Shown here piece after piece: positions 22,692 to 31,357 of a stretch of DNA of 31,410 nucleotides. How positions within the stretch are numbered: the first letter of the stretch is position 1; each line of letters starts with the position of its first letter. The position numbers and the translations under genes were made by a program. The notes beneath the pieces are model-generated. The model was not told the DNA's origin and did not search any database. It worked only from the letters and a program-made list of their open reading frames with translations. The DNA comes from an uncultured Collinsella sp. (GTDB taxonomy: Bacteria; Actinomycetota; Coriobacteriia; Coriobacteriales; Coriobacteriaceae), in contig CAUAWV010000027.1 in the NCBI GenBank assembly GCA_958433005.1, forward strand, positions 1 to 31,410, written 5' to 3'.

Positions 22692-22768
22692 GTCCCCATC
22701 GTCTAGCGGCCAAGGACGCCACCCTTTCAAGGTGGATATCGCGGGTTCGAATCCCGCTGGGGGCACCA
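22692..22768 (+). tRNA. tRNA-Glu (anticodon UUC), CCA encoded
   Basis: The acceptor GTCCCCA pairs with TGGGGGC, followed by ACCA. The anticodon stem CCACC/GGTGG closes the loop CTTTCAA with anticodon TTC at 22726-22728. The T arm GCGGG/CCCGC holds TTCGAAT. The D arm TCGTCTAGCGGCCAAGGA is typical of tRNA-Glu. Length 77 with CCA. Confidence 0.97.
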
Positions 22769-22781
22769 TTTGCATTTTGTT

Positions 22782-22819
22782 CGAACCCGCGCGATGTTAA
22801 GTCGTGCGGGTTCGTTTTT
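22782..22819 (+). terminator. Terminator of tRNA-Glu
   Basis: CGAACCCGCGCGA (22782-22794) pairs with TCGTGCGGGTTCG (22802-22814), with one G-U, followed by TTTTT. It lies 13 bases after the tRNA end. The left arm repeats the T-arm GGTTCGAA region in inverted form. Confidence 0.9.
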
Positions 22820-22942
22820 CATCTTGGCCTGTTTTCGTTTCGGCACATGTGCGCCAAATGTGCGCCAAAACAGGTTACATCTTTTGAGATGCCTCACACG
22901 AAACGCTTGCCCGGCAGCACGTCCATAATAGATCTGAGCAGC

Positions 22943-22972
22943 AAAAAAGGGGCCTCGCACAGGCGAGACCCC
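22943..22972 (-). terminator. Terminator of glnN
   Basis: On the minus strand GGGGTCTCGC (22963-22972) pairs with GCGAGGCCCC (22949-22958) around a four-base loop, followed by TTTTTT (22943-22948). It ends 27 bases past the glnN stop. Confidence 0.9.
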
Positions 22973-22999
22973 CTTCGCGCGCAAAATCAAACGTGTCTG

Positions 23000-25087
23000 T
23001 TACACGTAGAACAGAATGTCATCGTAGGTCGGAACCGGCCAGTAGTCGGCAGCCACGATCTCTTCCATGGCGTCCACGGCGGCACGCAGCGTATCCATAG
23101 CGGGAACAACCTCGTGAGCGTACACGTTGGCCTGCTCCTGGCCATCGAGGGCCTCGGCCTTCTGATGCACGGCGTCGAGCGCCTTGATGGAGTCGTTGAT
23201 GGTAGTGATGCCGTTGCAGAGCTTATTGAGCGTGTTCTGCTCACACTGCATGGCGGCCTCGGCGCCGGCGGCACGGATAGCCTCAAGGCCCTTAGCGACC
23301 TTGGTGGCATAGGCGGTAATGACCGGGCGATAGGTACGGCGTGCCTCGCGAACCATCGTGGTGGCCTCGATGTTCATGAGCTTGTTGTACTTCTCGAGCT
23401 TGCAGTCGTAGCGGCACTGAGCCTCGGCCTTGGTCAGGACACCCGTCTCCTCAAAGAGCGCAATGGCCTTATCGGAAACAAAGGCGGGCAGGGCATCGGC
23501 CGTGGTCTTGTTGTTGGCAAGGCCGCGCTTCTCGGCCTCAACGGGCCACTCATCGGAGTAGCCGTCGCCAGAGAACAGGATGCGCTGGTGATCGGTCAGG
23601 ACCTTCTTGCAGTACTCGAGCGCGGCGTCCTGGAACTTATCCTCGGGCGTGCCCTCAAGCGCGTCGGCGAAGGACTTGAGCGACTTGGCCACGGCGGCAT
23701 CGAGCACCAGGTTGGAGTCGGAGACGTTCTGCTCGGAGCCGCAGGCACGGAACTCGAACTTGTTGCCGGTGAAGGCAAACGGGGAGGTGCGGTTGCGATC
23801 GGTGTTGTCCTGCATCAGCTTGGGCAGGGTATCGGCGCCCAGGTCGAGCACGCCGCGCGTGGCATGGACGGAAGCCTTACCATCGATGATCTTCTCGACA
23901 ACCTCGGTAAGCTGGTCACCCAGGAAGATGGACATAATCGCCGGAGGAGCCTCGTTGGCGCCCAGACGATGGTCATTGCCGGCCGAGGCAACAGAGGCAC
24001 GCAGGAGCTCCTGATAGTTATCGACGGCCTCGATCACCGCGGTGAGGAAGACGATGAACTGCAGGTTGTCGAGCGGGGTGTCACCCGGATCGAGCAGATT
24101 CTCGGACTCGGTGCCGAGCGACCAGTTGTTGTGCTTGCCCGAACCGTTGATGCCCTCGAACGGCTTCTCGTGCAGCAGGCAGACCAGGTCGTGGCGGGAG
24201 GCGATGAGCTTCATCTTCTCCATCATGACCAAGTTCTGGTCGATGGCCTCGTTGACCTCACCGTAGACGGGGGCGAGCTCATGCTGGCAGGGAGCGACCT
24301 CGTTGTGCTTGGTCTTGGCGGGAATGCCGAGCGCCCACAGCTCGTCGTCCAGATCCTTCATATAGGCCGAGACGGTGGGGCGGATAGCGCCAAAATAGTG
24401 CTCCTCGAGTTCCTGGCCCTTGCAGGGGGCAGCACCAAAGAGGGTGCGGCCGGTGATGACCAGGTCCTTGCGCTTGCGGTAGGCGTCCTTCTTGATCAGG
24501 AAGTACTCTTGCTCGTCACCCACGGAAGGAACGACTTTCTTTGGCGTCTTGCCGAACAGCGCTAAAACGCGCTTGGACTCACGCGAGAGCGCGGTCATGG
24601 AGCGCAGCAGCGGGGTCTTCTTGTCCAGGGCCTCGCCCGTGTAGGAGCAGAAAGCCGTGGGGATGCACAGGACATCGTCCTTGATAAAGGCGGGGCTGGT
24701 GGGATCCCAAGCGGTGTAGCCACGGGCCTCGAAGGTGGCGCGCAGGCCGCCGTTGGGGAAGCTGGAGGCATCGGGCTCGCCCTGGATGAGGTTCTTGCCC
24801 GTAAACTTGGTAATGGCGGTGCCGTCGTGGTTAGGCTCGAGGAAGCTGTCGTGCTTCTCGGAAGTGATGCCCGAAAGCGGCTGGAACCAGTGCGCGTAGT
24901 GCGTAGCACCCTTGGAGATGGCCCAGACCTTCATGGCATGGGCAACGGCGTTGGCCACATCCAGGTCGAGCGGCTCACCGCCCTCGAGGGTTGCAGCAAG
25001 GCGCTTCCAAATGTCCTTGGGGAGGCAGTCCTTCATGACTTCCTCAGAGAACACCATGGTCCCGAAGCGGTCAGTAAGTTCGGCCAT
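23000..25087 (-). CDS. glnN: Glutamine synthetase type III
   Basis: This 695-residue protein joins ammonia and glutamate with ATP in the cytoplasm. Its length and motifs mark it as GSIII, not the shorter GSI. ATG 25087 follows AGGGAG. After an N-terminal segment (MAELTDRFGTMVFSEEVMKD) come GDEQEYFLI (metal-binding Glu), HNEVAPCQHELAP (ATP/metal His and Glu) and NGSGKHNNWS (Gly/Ser/His of the active site). Further C-terminal helical regions are specific to GSIII. No adenylylation-type Tyr loop is obvious. The upstream region has two tandem half-site pairs that resemble an actinobacterial nitrogen-regulator box. It stands alone as a monocistronic gene with its own terminator. Confidence 0.96.
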   Translation of the reverse strand: MAELTDRFGTMVFSEEVMKDCLPKDIWKRLAATLEGGEPLDLDVANAVAHAMKVWAISKGATHYAHWFQPLSGITSEKHDSFLEPNHDGTAITKFTGKNLIQGEPDASSFPNGGLRATFEARGYTAWDPTSPAFIKDDVLCIPTAFCSYTGEALDKKTPLLRSMTALSRESKRVLALFGKTPKKVVPSVGDEQEYFLIKKDAYRKRKDLVITGRTLFGAAPCKGQELEEHYFGAIRPTVSAYMKDLDDELWALGIPAKTKHNEVAPCQHELAPVYGEVNEAIDQNLVMMEKMKLIASRHDLVCLLHEKPFEGINGSGKHNNWSLGTESENLLDPGDTPLDNLQFIVFLTAVIEAVDNYQELLRASVASAGNDHRLGANEAPPAIMSIFLGDQLTEVVEKIIDGKASVHATRGVLDLGADTLPKLMQDNTDRNRTSPFAFTGNKFEFRACGSEQNVSDSNLVLDAAVAKSLKSFADALEGTPEDKFQDAALEYCKKVLTDHQRILFSGDGYSDEWPVEAEKRGLANNKTTADALPAFVSDKAIALFEETGVLTKAEAQCRYDCKLEKYNKLMNIEATTMVREARRTYRPVITAYATKVAKGLEAIRAAGAEAAMQCEQNTLNKLCNGITTINDSIKALDAVHQKAEALDGQEQANVYAHEVVPAMDTLRAAVDAMEEIVAADYWPVPTYDDILFYV

Positions 25088-25166
25088 ACGGAACTCCCTT
25101 CGTATCGGCACCGCGTGAGAAGCGGTGTTGATTACTAACGAACGAGCCTTAGCTTAGACTCGCCGT

Positions 25167-25227
25167 GTTTCCGCGACATTACCGTTATGTTGCTGTCACG
25201 AAACCAATCAATGAGGTTACAGCAACA
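25167..25227 (-). promoter_or_regulatory. Possible nitrogen-control site upstream of glnN
   Basis: Read on the minus strand, GTGAC-N6-ATAAC (25084 range offset at 25184-25199) and GTAAT-N6-GAAAC (25167-25182) each differ by one base from the actinobacterial GlnR pattern GTNAC-N6-GNAAC, one base apart. A separate perfect inverted repeat TGTTGCTGT (25188-25196) and ACAGCAACA (25219-25227) overlaps them. GlnR presence in this organism is not shown in the window, so the link is tentative. Confidence 0.35.
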
Positions 25228-25293
25228 CAGGATTATTACCACCCTCAACAGCCAACGAACTGCATAAATTGCAGACCTCCCCGCATGGTTTAA

Positions 25294-25405
25294 GGGTAGT
25301 CTTTTTGGGACGGGGCTTTTTTAGCTACCCATCCGGTATCTTCGAAGCTCAAGGCAATATTTGACATAGGGTAGCTAAAAAAGCCCCGTCCCAAAAAGAC
25401 TACCC
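25294..25405. repeat. 37-bp perfect inverted repeat pair (REPIN/MITE-like element)
   Basis: The arms 25294-25330 and 25369-25405 are exact reverse complements over 37 bases, with a 38-base AT-richer centre. Each arm starts GGGTAG and ends CTACCC and carries GGGACGGGGC (or its complement) next to a T-run. The left T-run could also let it act as a terminator. It lies between the divergent glnN and metF genes. Confidence 0.9.
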
Positions 25406-25460
25406 TGGGCAGCTGGTTGATGGCTATAGAGGCACGTCCCAAATGAGCTACGTTGTTATA

Positions 25461-25499
25461 GGGAATGACAATAGCGAAGCATCTTCGATTGGTATTCCC
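25461..25499 (+). repeat. Bulged hairpin upstream of metF
   Basis: Three nested stems pair in order: GGGAAT/ATTCCC, CAAT/ATTG and CGAA/TTCG. A two-base internal loop and a two-base bulge separate them, with a five-base loop at the top. It lies upstream of a possible -10 TAGAAT (25539-25544), so it is probably not in the metF mRNA unless a farther promoter is used. Confidence 0.55.
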
Positions 25500-25585
25500 A
25501 AATGGCAAGTAAAACTCCAGCGTGGCGCAGCGGTGCTGTAGAATCCTTACAACACATCGCACTAAAGTATCTAAAGGAGCACGAT

Positions 25586-26458
25586 ATGCGCGTCGACGAG
25601 GTTTTTAAGCAGGCGGCATCCCTGGGCACCGTGCCCGTTTCGTTTGAGATGTTCCCGCCCAAGGGCGAGCTCACCCTCGATACGGCTCGCAAGGTGGCAG
25701 GCAGTCTGTGCAAGCTTTCGCCGAGCTTTGTCTCGGTCACCTGCTCTGCCGGCGGCTCGGGCAACGGCGCCACCACCGCCCCCATCGCGCATATGATTAC
25801 GAGCGAATTCGATACGCCCTCGGTGGCACACCTCACCTGCATCGGCCGCACGCATGCCGATATCGCCGCCAAGATCGATGAGTACCGCACCGCCGGCGTG
25901 AATAACATCCTGGCGCTGCGTGGCGATCTCCCTGCCGGCGCGACCGAGGACGACAAGCCCGCCTCCGAATACGCCTACGCCCGCGACCTCATCCCCGAGC
26001 TCGTCGACGCCGGCTTTTGCGTGGGCGCCGCGGCCTACCCCGAGGGCCACATTGCCTGCGAGGACCTCAGCCTCTCGGTCGAATACCTCAAGCAAAAGCA
26101 GGACTCCGGCGCAAGCTTCTTTGTGACGCAACTTTTCTTTGATAATGAGTGCTTCTACCGCTTCCGCGAGCTTGCCGATAAAGCGGGCATCACGGTGCCC
26201 ATCACCGCGGGCATCATGCCGTTTATGAGCAAGTCCCAGATCAGCCGCATGGTCTTTATGTGCGGAGCGTCGCTGCCCTCCCCCGTCATCAAGATTCTCG
26301 CCAAGTACGAGAACGACCCCGAGAGCCTGCAGGCAGCCGGTGTAGAGTATGCCACCCGCCAGCTTTGCGACCTCAAAGAGCACGGTGCCGACGGTCTGCA
26401 CCTGTACACTATGAATCGTCCTGCGATCGCCGCGACCATTATGGAGCGCCTAGGGTAA
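25586..26458 (+). CDS. metF: 5,10-methylenetetrahydrofolate reductase
   Basis: This 290-residue FAD enzyme reduces methylene-THF to methyl-THF, the methyl donor for MetH. ATG 25586 follows AAGGAG with 6-base spacing; the frame extends upstream without a ribosome site. The family signatures are clear: VPVSFEMFPPKG near the N-terminus (catalytic Glu in the SFE motif), FVSVTCSAGGSGN, ILALRGDLP (the folate/FAD site) and DSGASFFVTQLFFDNECFYR. Length is normal for the bacterial enzyme. It overlaps the next gene by one base in TAATG, so metF and the MetH activation protein are coupled. No SAM riboswitch or T-box is recognised in the short leader. Confidence 0.96.
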   Translation: MRVDEVFKQAASLGTVPVSFEMFPPKGELTLDTARKVAGSLCKLSPSFVSVTCSAGGSGNGATTAPIAHMITSEFDTPSVAHLTCIGRTHADIAAKIDEYRTAGVNNILALRGDLPAGATEDDKPASEYAYARDLIPELVDAGFCVGAAAYPEGHIACEDLSLSVEYLKQKQDSGASFFVTQLFFDNECFYRFRELADKAGITVPITAGIMPFMSKSQISRMVFMCGASLPSPVIKILAKYENDPESLQAAGVEYATRQLCDLKEHGADGLHLYTMNRPAIAATIMERLG

Positions 26459-27246
26459 TGGAAAAACCGCACATCGATACAACCACTGTCGAAGTGCCGG
26501 CTGACCTTGCGTCGCCGGCGCTTTACCGTATCGACACTGCCCATCATCCCCGAGTCGACCGTGCCGAGATGCTGCGCTATCTGGGCTACGGCGGTCAGCA
26601 GATTGAGCCTGAACTGTCACGACGAATTGAGCTTGTGGTCGAGCGCCTAGAACTGGACATTGAGCCCCGTGGCGTGCGATGCGTGTTTGCCGTCGATGCC
26701 ACGGGCGTCGACGAGCAGGGTGAGCCCTGCATCCGCTTGGTTGGCACGAACGTTGAGCTGCGGGGTCGCGATATCTATCGACATCTCAAAGACGCCCGCT
26801 TTGCCGCGCTCATGGCATGCACCCTCGGCATGGACGCCGAGCGTCGTCTGCGCACCACGGGAGCCCAGCAACCCCTGGAGGGGGCAGTGCTCGACGCCGC
26901 GTGCTCTGCCTATGTGGAAGCCGCCGTCGAGCAGATGGACCAGCAAGTCAAGACCGCGGCCGCCGCACACGGACTCGCCGGTAACTGGCGCTTCAGTCCC
27001 GGCTACGGCGACTGCCCGCTTACGGCACAGCGCTCGATCGTAAATGTGCTCAACGCCACACGGCTCATCGGGCTTACCGTCACACCTACCAGCCTGCTCA
27101 TGCCCACCAAGAGCGTGACCGCGGTGATCGGTCTGTTTGACGGCGAGGTCCACGACGCCCAGAGCCGCCCCACCTGCACTATCTGCCGCATGCGTGAGCA
27201 CTGCCGCTTCCGCGCCGCCCACACCACCTGCTATTCCAGCCATTAG
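26458..27246 (+). CDS. Stand-alone methionine synthase reactivation (activation-domain) protein
   Basis: This 262-residue protein starts in the TAATG overlap with metF. It matches the B12-dependent methionine synthase activation domain, which rebinds SAM to remethylate oxidised cob(II)alamin. FAALMACTLGMDAERRLRTT and the helix AVLDAACSAYVEAAVEQMDQ are followed by NWRFSPGYGDCPLTAQRSIV. There RFSPGYGDCPL corresponds to the RxxPGYPxxP SAM-binding motif of E. coli MetH. TSLLMPTKSVTAVIGLFDGE follows as in the family. A Cys cluster, CTICRMREHC plus a later Cys, closes the protein and is typical of the stand-alone form. Nine bases separate it from metH, which lacks this domain, so the two must work together. 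It is cytoplasmic. Confidence 0.88.
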   Translation: MEKPHIDTTTVEVPADLASPALYRIDTAHHPRVDRAEMLRYLGYGGQQIEPELSRRIELVVERLELDIEPRGVRCVFAVDATGVDEQGEPCIRLVGTNVELRGRDIYRHLKDARFAALMACTLGMDAERRLRTTGAQQPLEGAVLDAACSAYVEAAVEQMDQQVKTAAAAHGLAGNWRFSPGYGDCPLTAQRSIVNVLNATRLIGLTVTPTSLLMPTKSVTAVIGLFDGEVHDAQSRPTCTICRMREHCRFRAAHTTCYSSH

Positions 27247-27255
27247 GAGCCATCG

Positions 27256-29814
27256 ATGTTTACTCCGCTTATCACTCATGATTCTGACGGTACTGCGCTG
27301 GCGGCACCTGTCAATACTGCGCGCTGCAACGGCGCCGCGTACAAGACGCGCACGATCGACGACCTGCACATTAAGGATGAACGCCTGCGTGCGGCCATCG
27401 AGGGCACGGGGCACCTGCTGTTTGACGGCGGCATGGGCACCATGTTGCAGGCCGCCGGCATGAAGGCGGGCGCTCTGCCCGAGCTGCTCAACTTTGAGGA
27501 GCCCCAGGTTATCACCGATATCCAACGTCAATATGTCGAGGCTGGCTGTGACGTGATCACCGCCAACACCTTTGGCGCCAACGCCCACAAGCTCGACGGT
27601 GCTGCCACCGTGGCAGACGTCTTTGCCGCGGCCGTCACCTGCGCCCGCGAGGCCGGCGCCCGCTACGTCGCCGGCGACATCGGTCCCATCGGTGCCCTGC
27701 TGCGCCCCCTGGGCACCCTCAGCTTCGACGAGACCTACGACCTCTTTGCCGAGGAAGTGCGCGCCGGCGTCGCTGCGGGCGTCGACCTCTTTATTATCGA
27801 GACTATGACCGACCTGGCCGAGATCAAGGCGGCAGTCCTCGCCTGCCGCGAGAACTCCGACCTGCCCGTCTTTGCCACCATGACCTTTGAGGAAGACGGA
27901 CGCACCTTCCTGGGCACGAGCCCCGAGGTGGCCGCCATCACGCTCGATGCCATCGGCGCCGACGTTTTGGGCATCAACTGCAGTCAGGGACCGGCCGAGC
28001 TCCGCGGGCTCGCCGAACGCATGCTCACCGTTACCGACAAGCCCGTTATGGTGCAGGCCAATGCGGGACTCCCCCGCGTGGACGACGACGGCAACACCGT
28101 CTTTGATGTCCAGACACCCGAGTACGCCGAGGCCGTCGCCGGCATGATCGAGGACGGCGTGGGCGTCGTCGGCGGATGCTGCGGTACCACGCCCACGCAC
28201 ATGGCCGCCTTGCGCACGCTCATCGACAACCACACGCCCAGCCCGCGTCACTGCAAGCCCAGCATGTCGGTCACGAGCGCCCAGACCGTGGTGGACCTTC
28301 CCTGCGACGGCCACAAGATCGCCGTCATCGGCGAGCGCATCAACCCCACCGGCAAAAAGCGCCTGCAGCAGGCCCTGCGCGACGGCGACCTGGACTACGT
28401 CGTGAACCAGGGCATCAGTCAGCAGGAGCAGGGCGCCGACATCCTGGACGTCAACGTGGGCCTGCCCGAGATCGACGAGGTCAAGATCATTCAACAGGCC
28501 ACCGAGCAGCTCCAAGGCTCCACGCTGCTGCCGCTGCAGATCGACTCCACCGATCCCGCCGCCGTCGAGGCCGCCGTACGCCGCTATGCCGGCAAGCCCA
28601 TCATCAACTCGGTCAACGGCAAGCAGCAGATCATGGACGAGATCTTTCCGCTGGTCGCCCACTACGGCACCAACGTTGTCGGCCTCACGCTCGACGAAGG
28701 CGGCATCCCCGATACCGCCGAGGCTCGCTTCGCCATCGCCGAGCGCATCGTGGCCGAGGCCGCCCGCTACGGCATCGGACCGGACCGCATCCTCATCGAC
28801 TGCCTGGTCATGACCGCCTCAACCAACCAGCGCCAGGCCGAGCAGATCCTGCGCGCCATGTCCCTGTGCAAGGAGCGCCTGGGCGTCAAATGCGCGCTCG
28901 GCGTGTCGAACATCAGCTTTGGCCTGCCCGCGCGGCCGCTCCTGGGTTCGGTCTTTTTGGCTACCGCCTTTGGCGCTGGCCTGGACGCCCCCATCATGAA
29001 CCCGGGTTCCAAGCGCTTTATGGATACCGTCTACAGCTATCGCGTCTTGAGCGTTGAGGACGAGGGCTCGACCGGATACATTGAGCGCTACGCCGGCTGG
29101 ACCGATCCGTACAAGATCGCCGCGAACCCGGCGGCGGCCCAGGCGGTATCGACCGACGCTGCGCCCGCTGCTGGCACCGCCGGCACCGACGGCAACGACG
29201 ACCCGATTCGTCGCATGGTCGTCTCGGGCCGCAAAGGCGAGATCGCCGCCGAGACCGAGCGTCTGCTGGCAGACCACGACGCCATGGACCTCATCAACAA
29301 TCACTTTATCCCCGCCCTCGACGAGGTTGGCGTCCTCTTTGACCAGGGCAAGTTCTTCTTGCCGCAGCTTATGGCCTCGGCCGAGGCCGCACGTGTGGGC
29401 TTCGACACCATCAAGCGCCTGATGCCCGCCGGCGAGATTGCCGACAAGGGCAAGATCTGCGTGGCCACCGTCAAGGGCGACATCCACGATATTGGCAAAA
29501 ACATCGTTAAGATGCTGCTCGACAACTACGGATACACCGTCTTTGACCTGGGCCGCGACGTCGATCCGCAGGAGGTACTCAAGACCGTCAAGAAGCGCGA
29601 TATCAAACTCGTCGGCCTCTCGGCGCTTATGACCACCACCGTCGTGGCCATGGAAGAGACCATCAAGCTGCTTCATGCCGAGGTGCCGGACGTCAAGATC
29701 ATCGTAGGCGGCGCCGTACTCACCCCCGAATACGCCAAGCAGATCGGCGCGGACTACTACGCCAAGGACGCCGCCGAAAGCGCCCGTATCGCCGAAGAGG
29801 TCTTTGGGCGGTAA
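27256..29814 (+). CDS. metH: Cobalamin-dependent methionine synthase without activation domain
   Basis: This 852-residue enzyme transfers the methyl of methyl-THF to homocysteine via cobalamin. ATG 27256 follows AGGAG. Domains in order: homocysteine-binding barrel (about 40-325) with Zn ligands Cys242 in GINCSQGP and Cys308-Cys309 in VGGCCGTTP; pterin-binding barrel (about 345-610) with IGERINPTGKK and DVNVGLPEIDE; helical cap (about 665-725); B12-binding Rossmann domain with D742-x-H744-x-x-G747 in GDIHDIGKNIV. The protein stops after the B12 domain, whereas E. coli MetH (1227 residues) goes on to an activation domain, here encoded upstream. A Pro/Ala/Thr-rich linker (APAAGTAGTDG) separates pterin and cap parts. 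The first 35 residues are not conserved-looking, so a later start is possible. Confidence 0.96.
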   Translation: MFTPLITHDSDGTALAAPVNTARCNGAAYKTRTIDDLHIKDERLRAAIEGTGHLLFDGGMGTMLQAAGMKAGALPELLNFEEPQVITDIQRQYVEAGCDVITANTFGANAHKLDGAATVADVFAAAVTCAREAGARYVAGDIGPIGALLRPLGTLSFDETYDLFAEEVRAGVAAGVDLFIIETMTDLAEIKAAVLACRENSDLPVFATMTFEEDGRTFLGTSPEVAAITLDAIGADVLGINCSQGPAELRGLAERMLTVTDKPVMVQANAGLPRVDDDGNTVFDVQTPEYAEAVAGMIEDGVGVVGGCCGTTPTHMAALRTLIDNHTPSPRHCKPSMSVTSAQTVVDLPCDGHKIAVIGERINPTGKKRLQQALRDGDLDYVVNQGISQQEQGADILDVNVGLPEIDEVKIIQQATEQLQGSTLLPLQIDSTDPAAVEAAVRRYAGKPIINSVNGKQQIMDEIFPLVAHYGTNVVGLTLDEGGIPDTAEARFAIAERIVAEAARYGIGPDRILIDCLVMTASTNQRQAEQILRAMSLCKERLGVKCALGVSNISFGLPARPLLGSVFLATAFGAGLDAPIMNPGSKRFMDTVYSYRVLSVEDEGSTGYIERYAGWTDPYKIAANPAAAQAVSTDAAPAAGTAGTDGNDDPIRRMVVSGRKGEIAAETERLLADHDAMDLINNHFIPALDEVGVLFDQGKFFLPQLMASAEAARVGFDTIKRLMPAGEIADKGKICVATVKGDIHDIGKNIVKMLLDNYGYTVFDLGRDVDPQEVLKTVKKRDIKLVGLSALMTTTVVAMEETIKLLHAEVPDVKIIVGGAVLTPEYAKQIGADYYAKDAAESARIAEEVFGR

Positions 29815-29840
29815 CACAACGGAAACAACCCCGCACCAAA

Positions 29841-29876
29841 ACGTGCCGCACGCGCCACTTGGCACGTGCGGCACGT
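29841..29876. repeat. 12-bp inverted repeat between metH and the UPF0210 gene
   Basis: ACGTGCCGCACG (29841-29852) pairs perfectly with CGTGCGGCACGT (29865-29876). It is followed by TAGAATAG, not a T-run, so it is either a weak terminator of the met operon or a regulatory site next to a -10-like TAGAAT. Confidence 0.6.
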
Positions 29877-29922
29877 TAGAATAGAAAAGATTATGCTCGT
29901 TTTGGCAGATAGGAGCGCAAGG

Positions 29923-31287
29923 ATGGCGATCACGCCCGCAGAAATCGCGGAAACCCGCGGCATGGTTGAGGAGCAGAACCTCGACATCAGGACCATCACC
30001 ATGGGTGTTTCGCTCATGGGTTGCGGTGACGAGAACCTCGACCGCATGTGCACGAAAATCTACGACCACGTGACGCACACGGCTGAACATCTGGTCGAGA
30101 CCGCCGAGAACCTCGAGCGCGAGTACGGTATCCCCATCGTCAACAAGCGCGTTTCCGTCACCCCGGTGGCGCAGATCGCCGCGTGCTGCAAGGATGAGGA
30201 CCTCACCCCCATCGCGCATGCCCTCGACCGCGCGGCCGAGACGCTCGGTATCGATTACCTGGGCGGTTTCTCCGCACTCGTCCAGAAGGGCATCGGCGAC
30301 GCCGACCGCCGCGTCATCCAGTCCATTCCGCAGGCGCTCGCCACCACGAGCCGCGTCTGCTCCAGCGTCAACGTCGCTAGCCTGCGCGCCGGTATCAACA
30401 TGGATGCCGTGCTCATGGCCGCCCAGACCATCATCGACGCCGCCAAGCTCACGGCCGACCAGGATTCCGTTGGCGCCTCCAAGTTTGTCTGCTTTGCCAA
30501 CATGGTCGAGGACTCCCCGTTTATGGCGGGCGCCGTCCACGGCGGTGGCGAGGCCGACGCCGTCATCAACGTAGGCGTCTCGGGCCCCGGCGTTATGGCC
30601 GCAGCCCTGGAGACGCTGCCCGATTCCGCATCGATGATGGAGGTCGCCGAGAAGATTAAGCAGACCGCCTTTAAGATCACCCGCGCCGGCGAGCTCATGA
30701 GCCGCGAGGCCGCCCATCGTCTGGGTGTCGAGAAAGGCATTGTCGACCTGTCGCTGGCTCCCACGCCTGCCATCGGCGACTCCGTCGCGCGCATCCTCGA
30801 GATCATCGGCGTGGGCACCTGCGGTGGCCCCGGCACGACCTGTGCGCTCGCCATGCTCAACGATGCCGTCAAAAAGGGCGGCGTCATGGCCAGCTCCAGC
30901 GTGGGCGGCCTCTCGGGCGCTTTCATCCCTGTGTCCGAGGACGCCGGTATGATCGCCGCCGTCGAGGCCGGTGCGCTTTCGCTCGAGAAGCTCGAGGCCA
31001 TGACCTGCGTGTGCTCCGTCGGCCTGGACATGATCGCTATCCCCGGCGACACCCCGGTCGAGACCATCGCCGGCATCATCGCCGACGAGATGGCCATCGG
31101 CGTCATCAACAACAAGACCACGGCCGTCCGCGTGATTCCCGCCATTGGCAAGGGCGTGGGCGACTGCGTCGAGTACGGCGGCCTGTTCGGCCGTGCACCC
31201 ATCATGCCGGTGAACCCCAACGCCGGCACCGTGCTTGCCCATCGCGGTGGACGCTTCCCGGCACCGCTGAACTCGCTCAAGAACTAG
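29923..31287 (+). CDS. UPF0210 / DUF711 (PFL family) protein
   Basis: This 454-residue protein is full length for the family. ATG 29923 has GGAG about 8 bases upstream; an earlier in-frame start is less likely. It begins with an NLDIRTITMGVSLMGCGDEN segment, then NKRVSVTPVAQIAACC, then SALVQKGIGDADRRVIQSIP, all typical of DUF711. Mid-protein GAVHGGGEADAVINVGVSGP and the GVGTCGGPGTTCALAMLNDA loop are also conserved. Structures of members exist, but no function is established. The usual partner, an ACT-domain protein, is not seen directly upstream. There is no signal peptide. It follows metH after 108 bases with an inverted repeat between, so independent transcription is likely. Confidence 0.9.
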   Translation: MAITPAEIAETRGMVEEQNLDIRTITMGVSLMGCGDENLDRMCTKIYDHVTHTAEHLVETAENLEREYGIPIVNKRVSVTPVAQIAACCKDEDLTPIAHALDRAAETLGIDYLGGFSALVQKGIGDADRRVIQSIPQALATTSRVCSSVNVASLRAGINMDAVLMAAQTIIDAAKLTADQDSVGASKFVCFANMVEDSPFMAGAVHGGGEADAVINVGVSGPGVMAAALETLPDSASMMEVAEKIKQTAFKITRAGELMSREAAHRLGVEKGIVDLSLAPTPAIGDSVARILEIIGVGTCGGPGTTCALAMLNDAVKKGGVMASSSVGGLSGAFIPVSEDAGMIAAVEAGALSLEKLEAMTCVCSVGLDMIAIPGDTPVETIAGIIADEMAIGVINNKTTAVRVIPAIGKGVGDCVEYGGLFGRAPIMPVNPNAGTVLAHRGGRFPAPLNSLKN

Positions 31288-31357
31288 CTGAGGGGTTCGG
31301 GCGAGGAGCCCCGGGGAGGGCAAATATATAAGGTCGCCTGCTCGAACAGTCCTGACT

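Noticed and set aside
22625..24565. 646-codon plus-strand open frame across tRNA-Glu and opposite glnN
   Set aside because: It reads through a tRNA gene and two terminators and is antisense to glnN motifs.
26647..28662. 671-codon minus-strand open frame opposite the MetH activation gene and metH
   Set aside because: Shadow frame produced by high third-position GC; the plus strand carries clear catalytic motifs.
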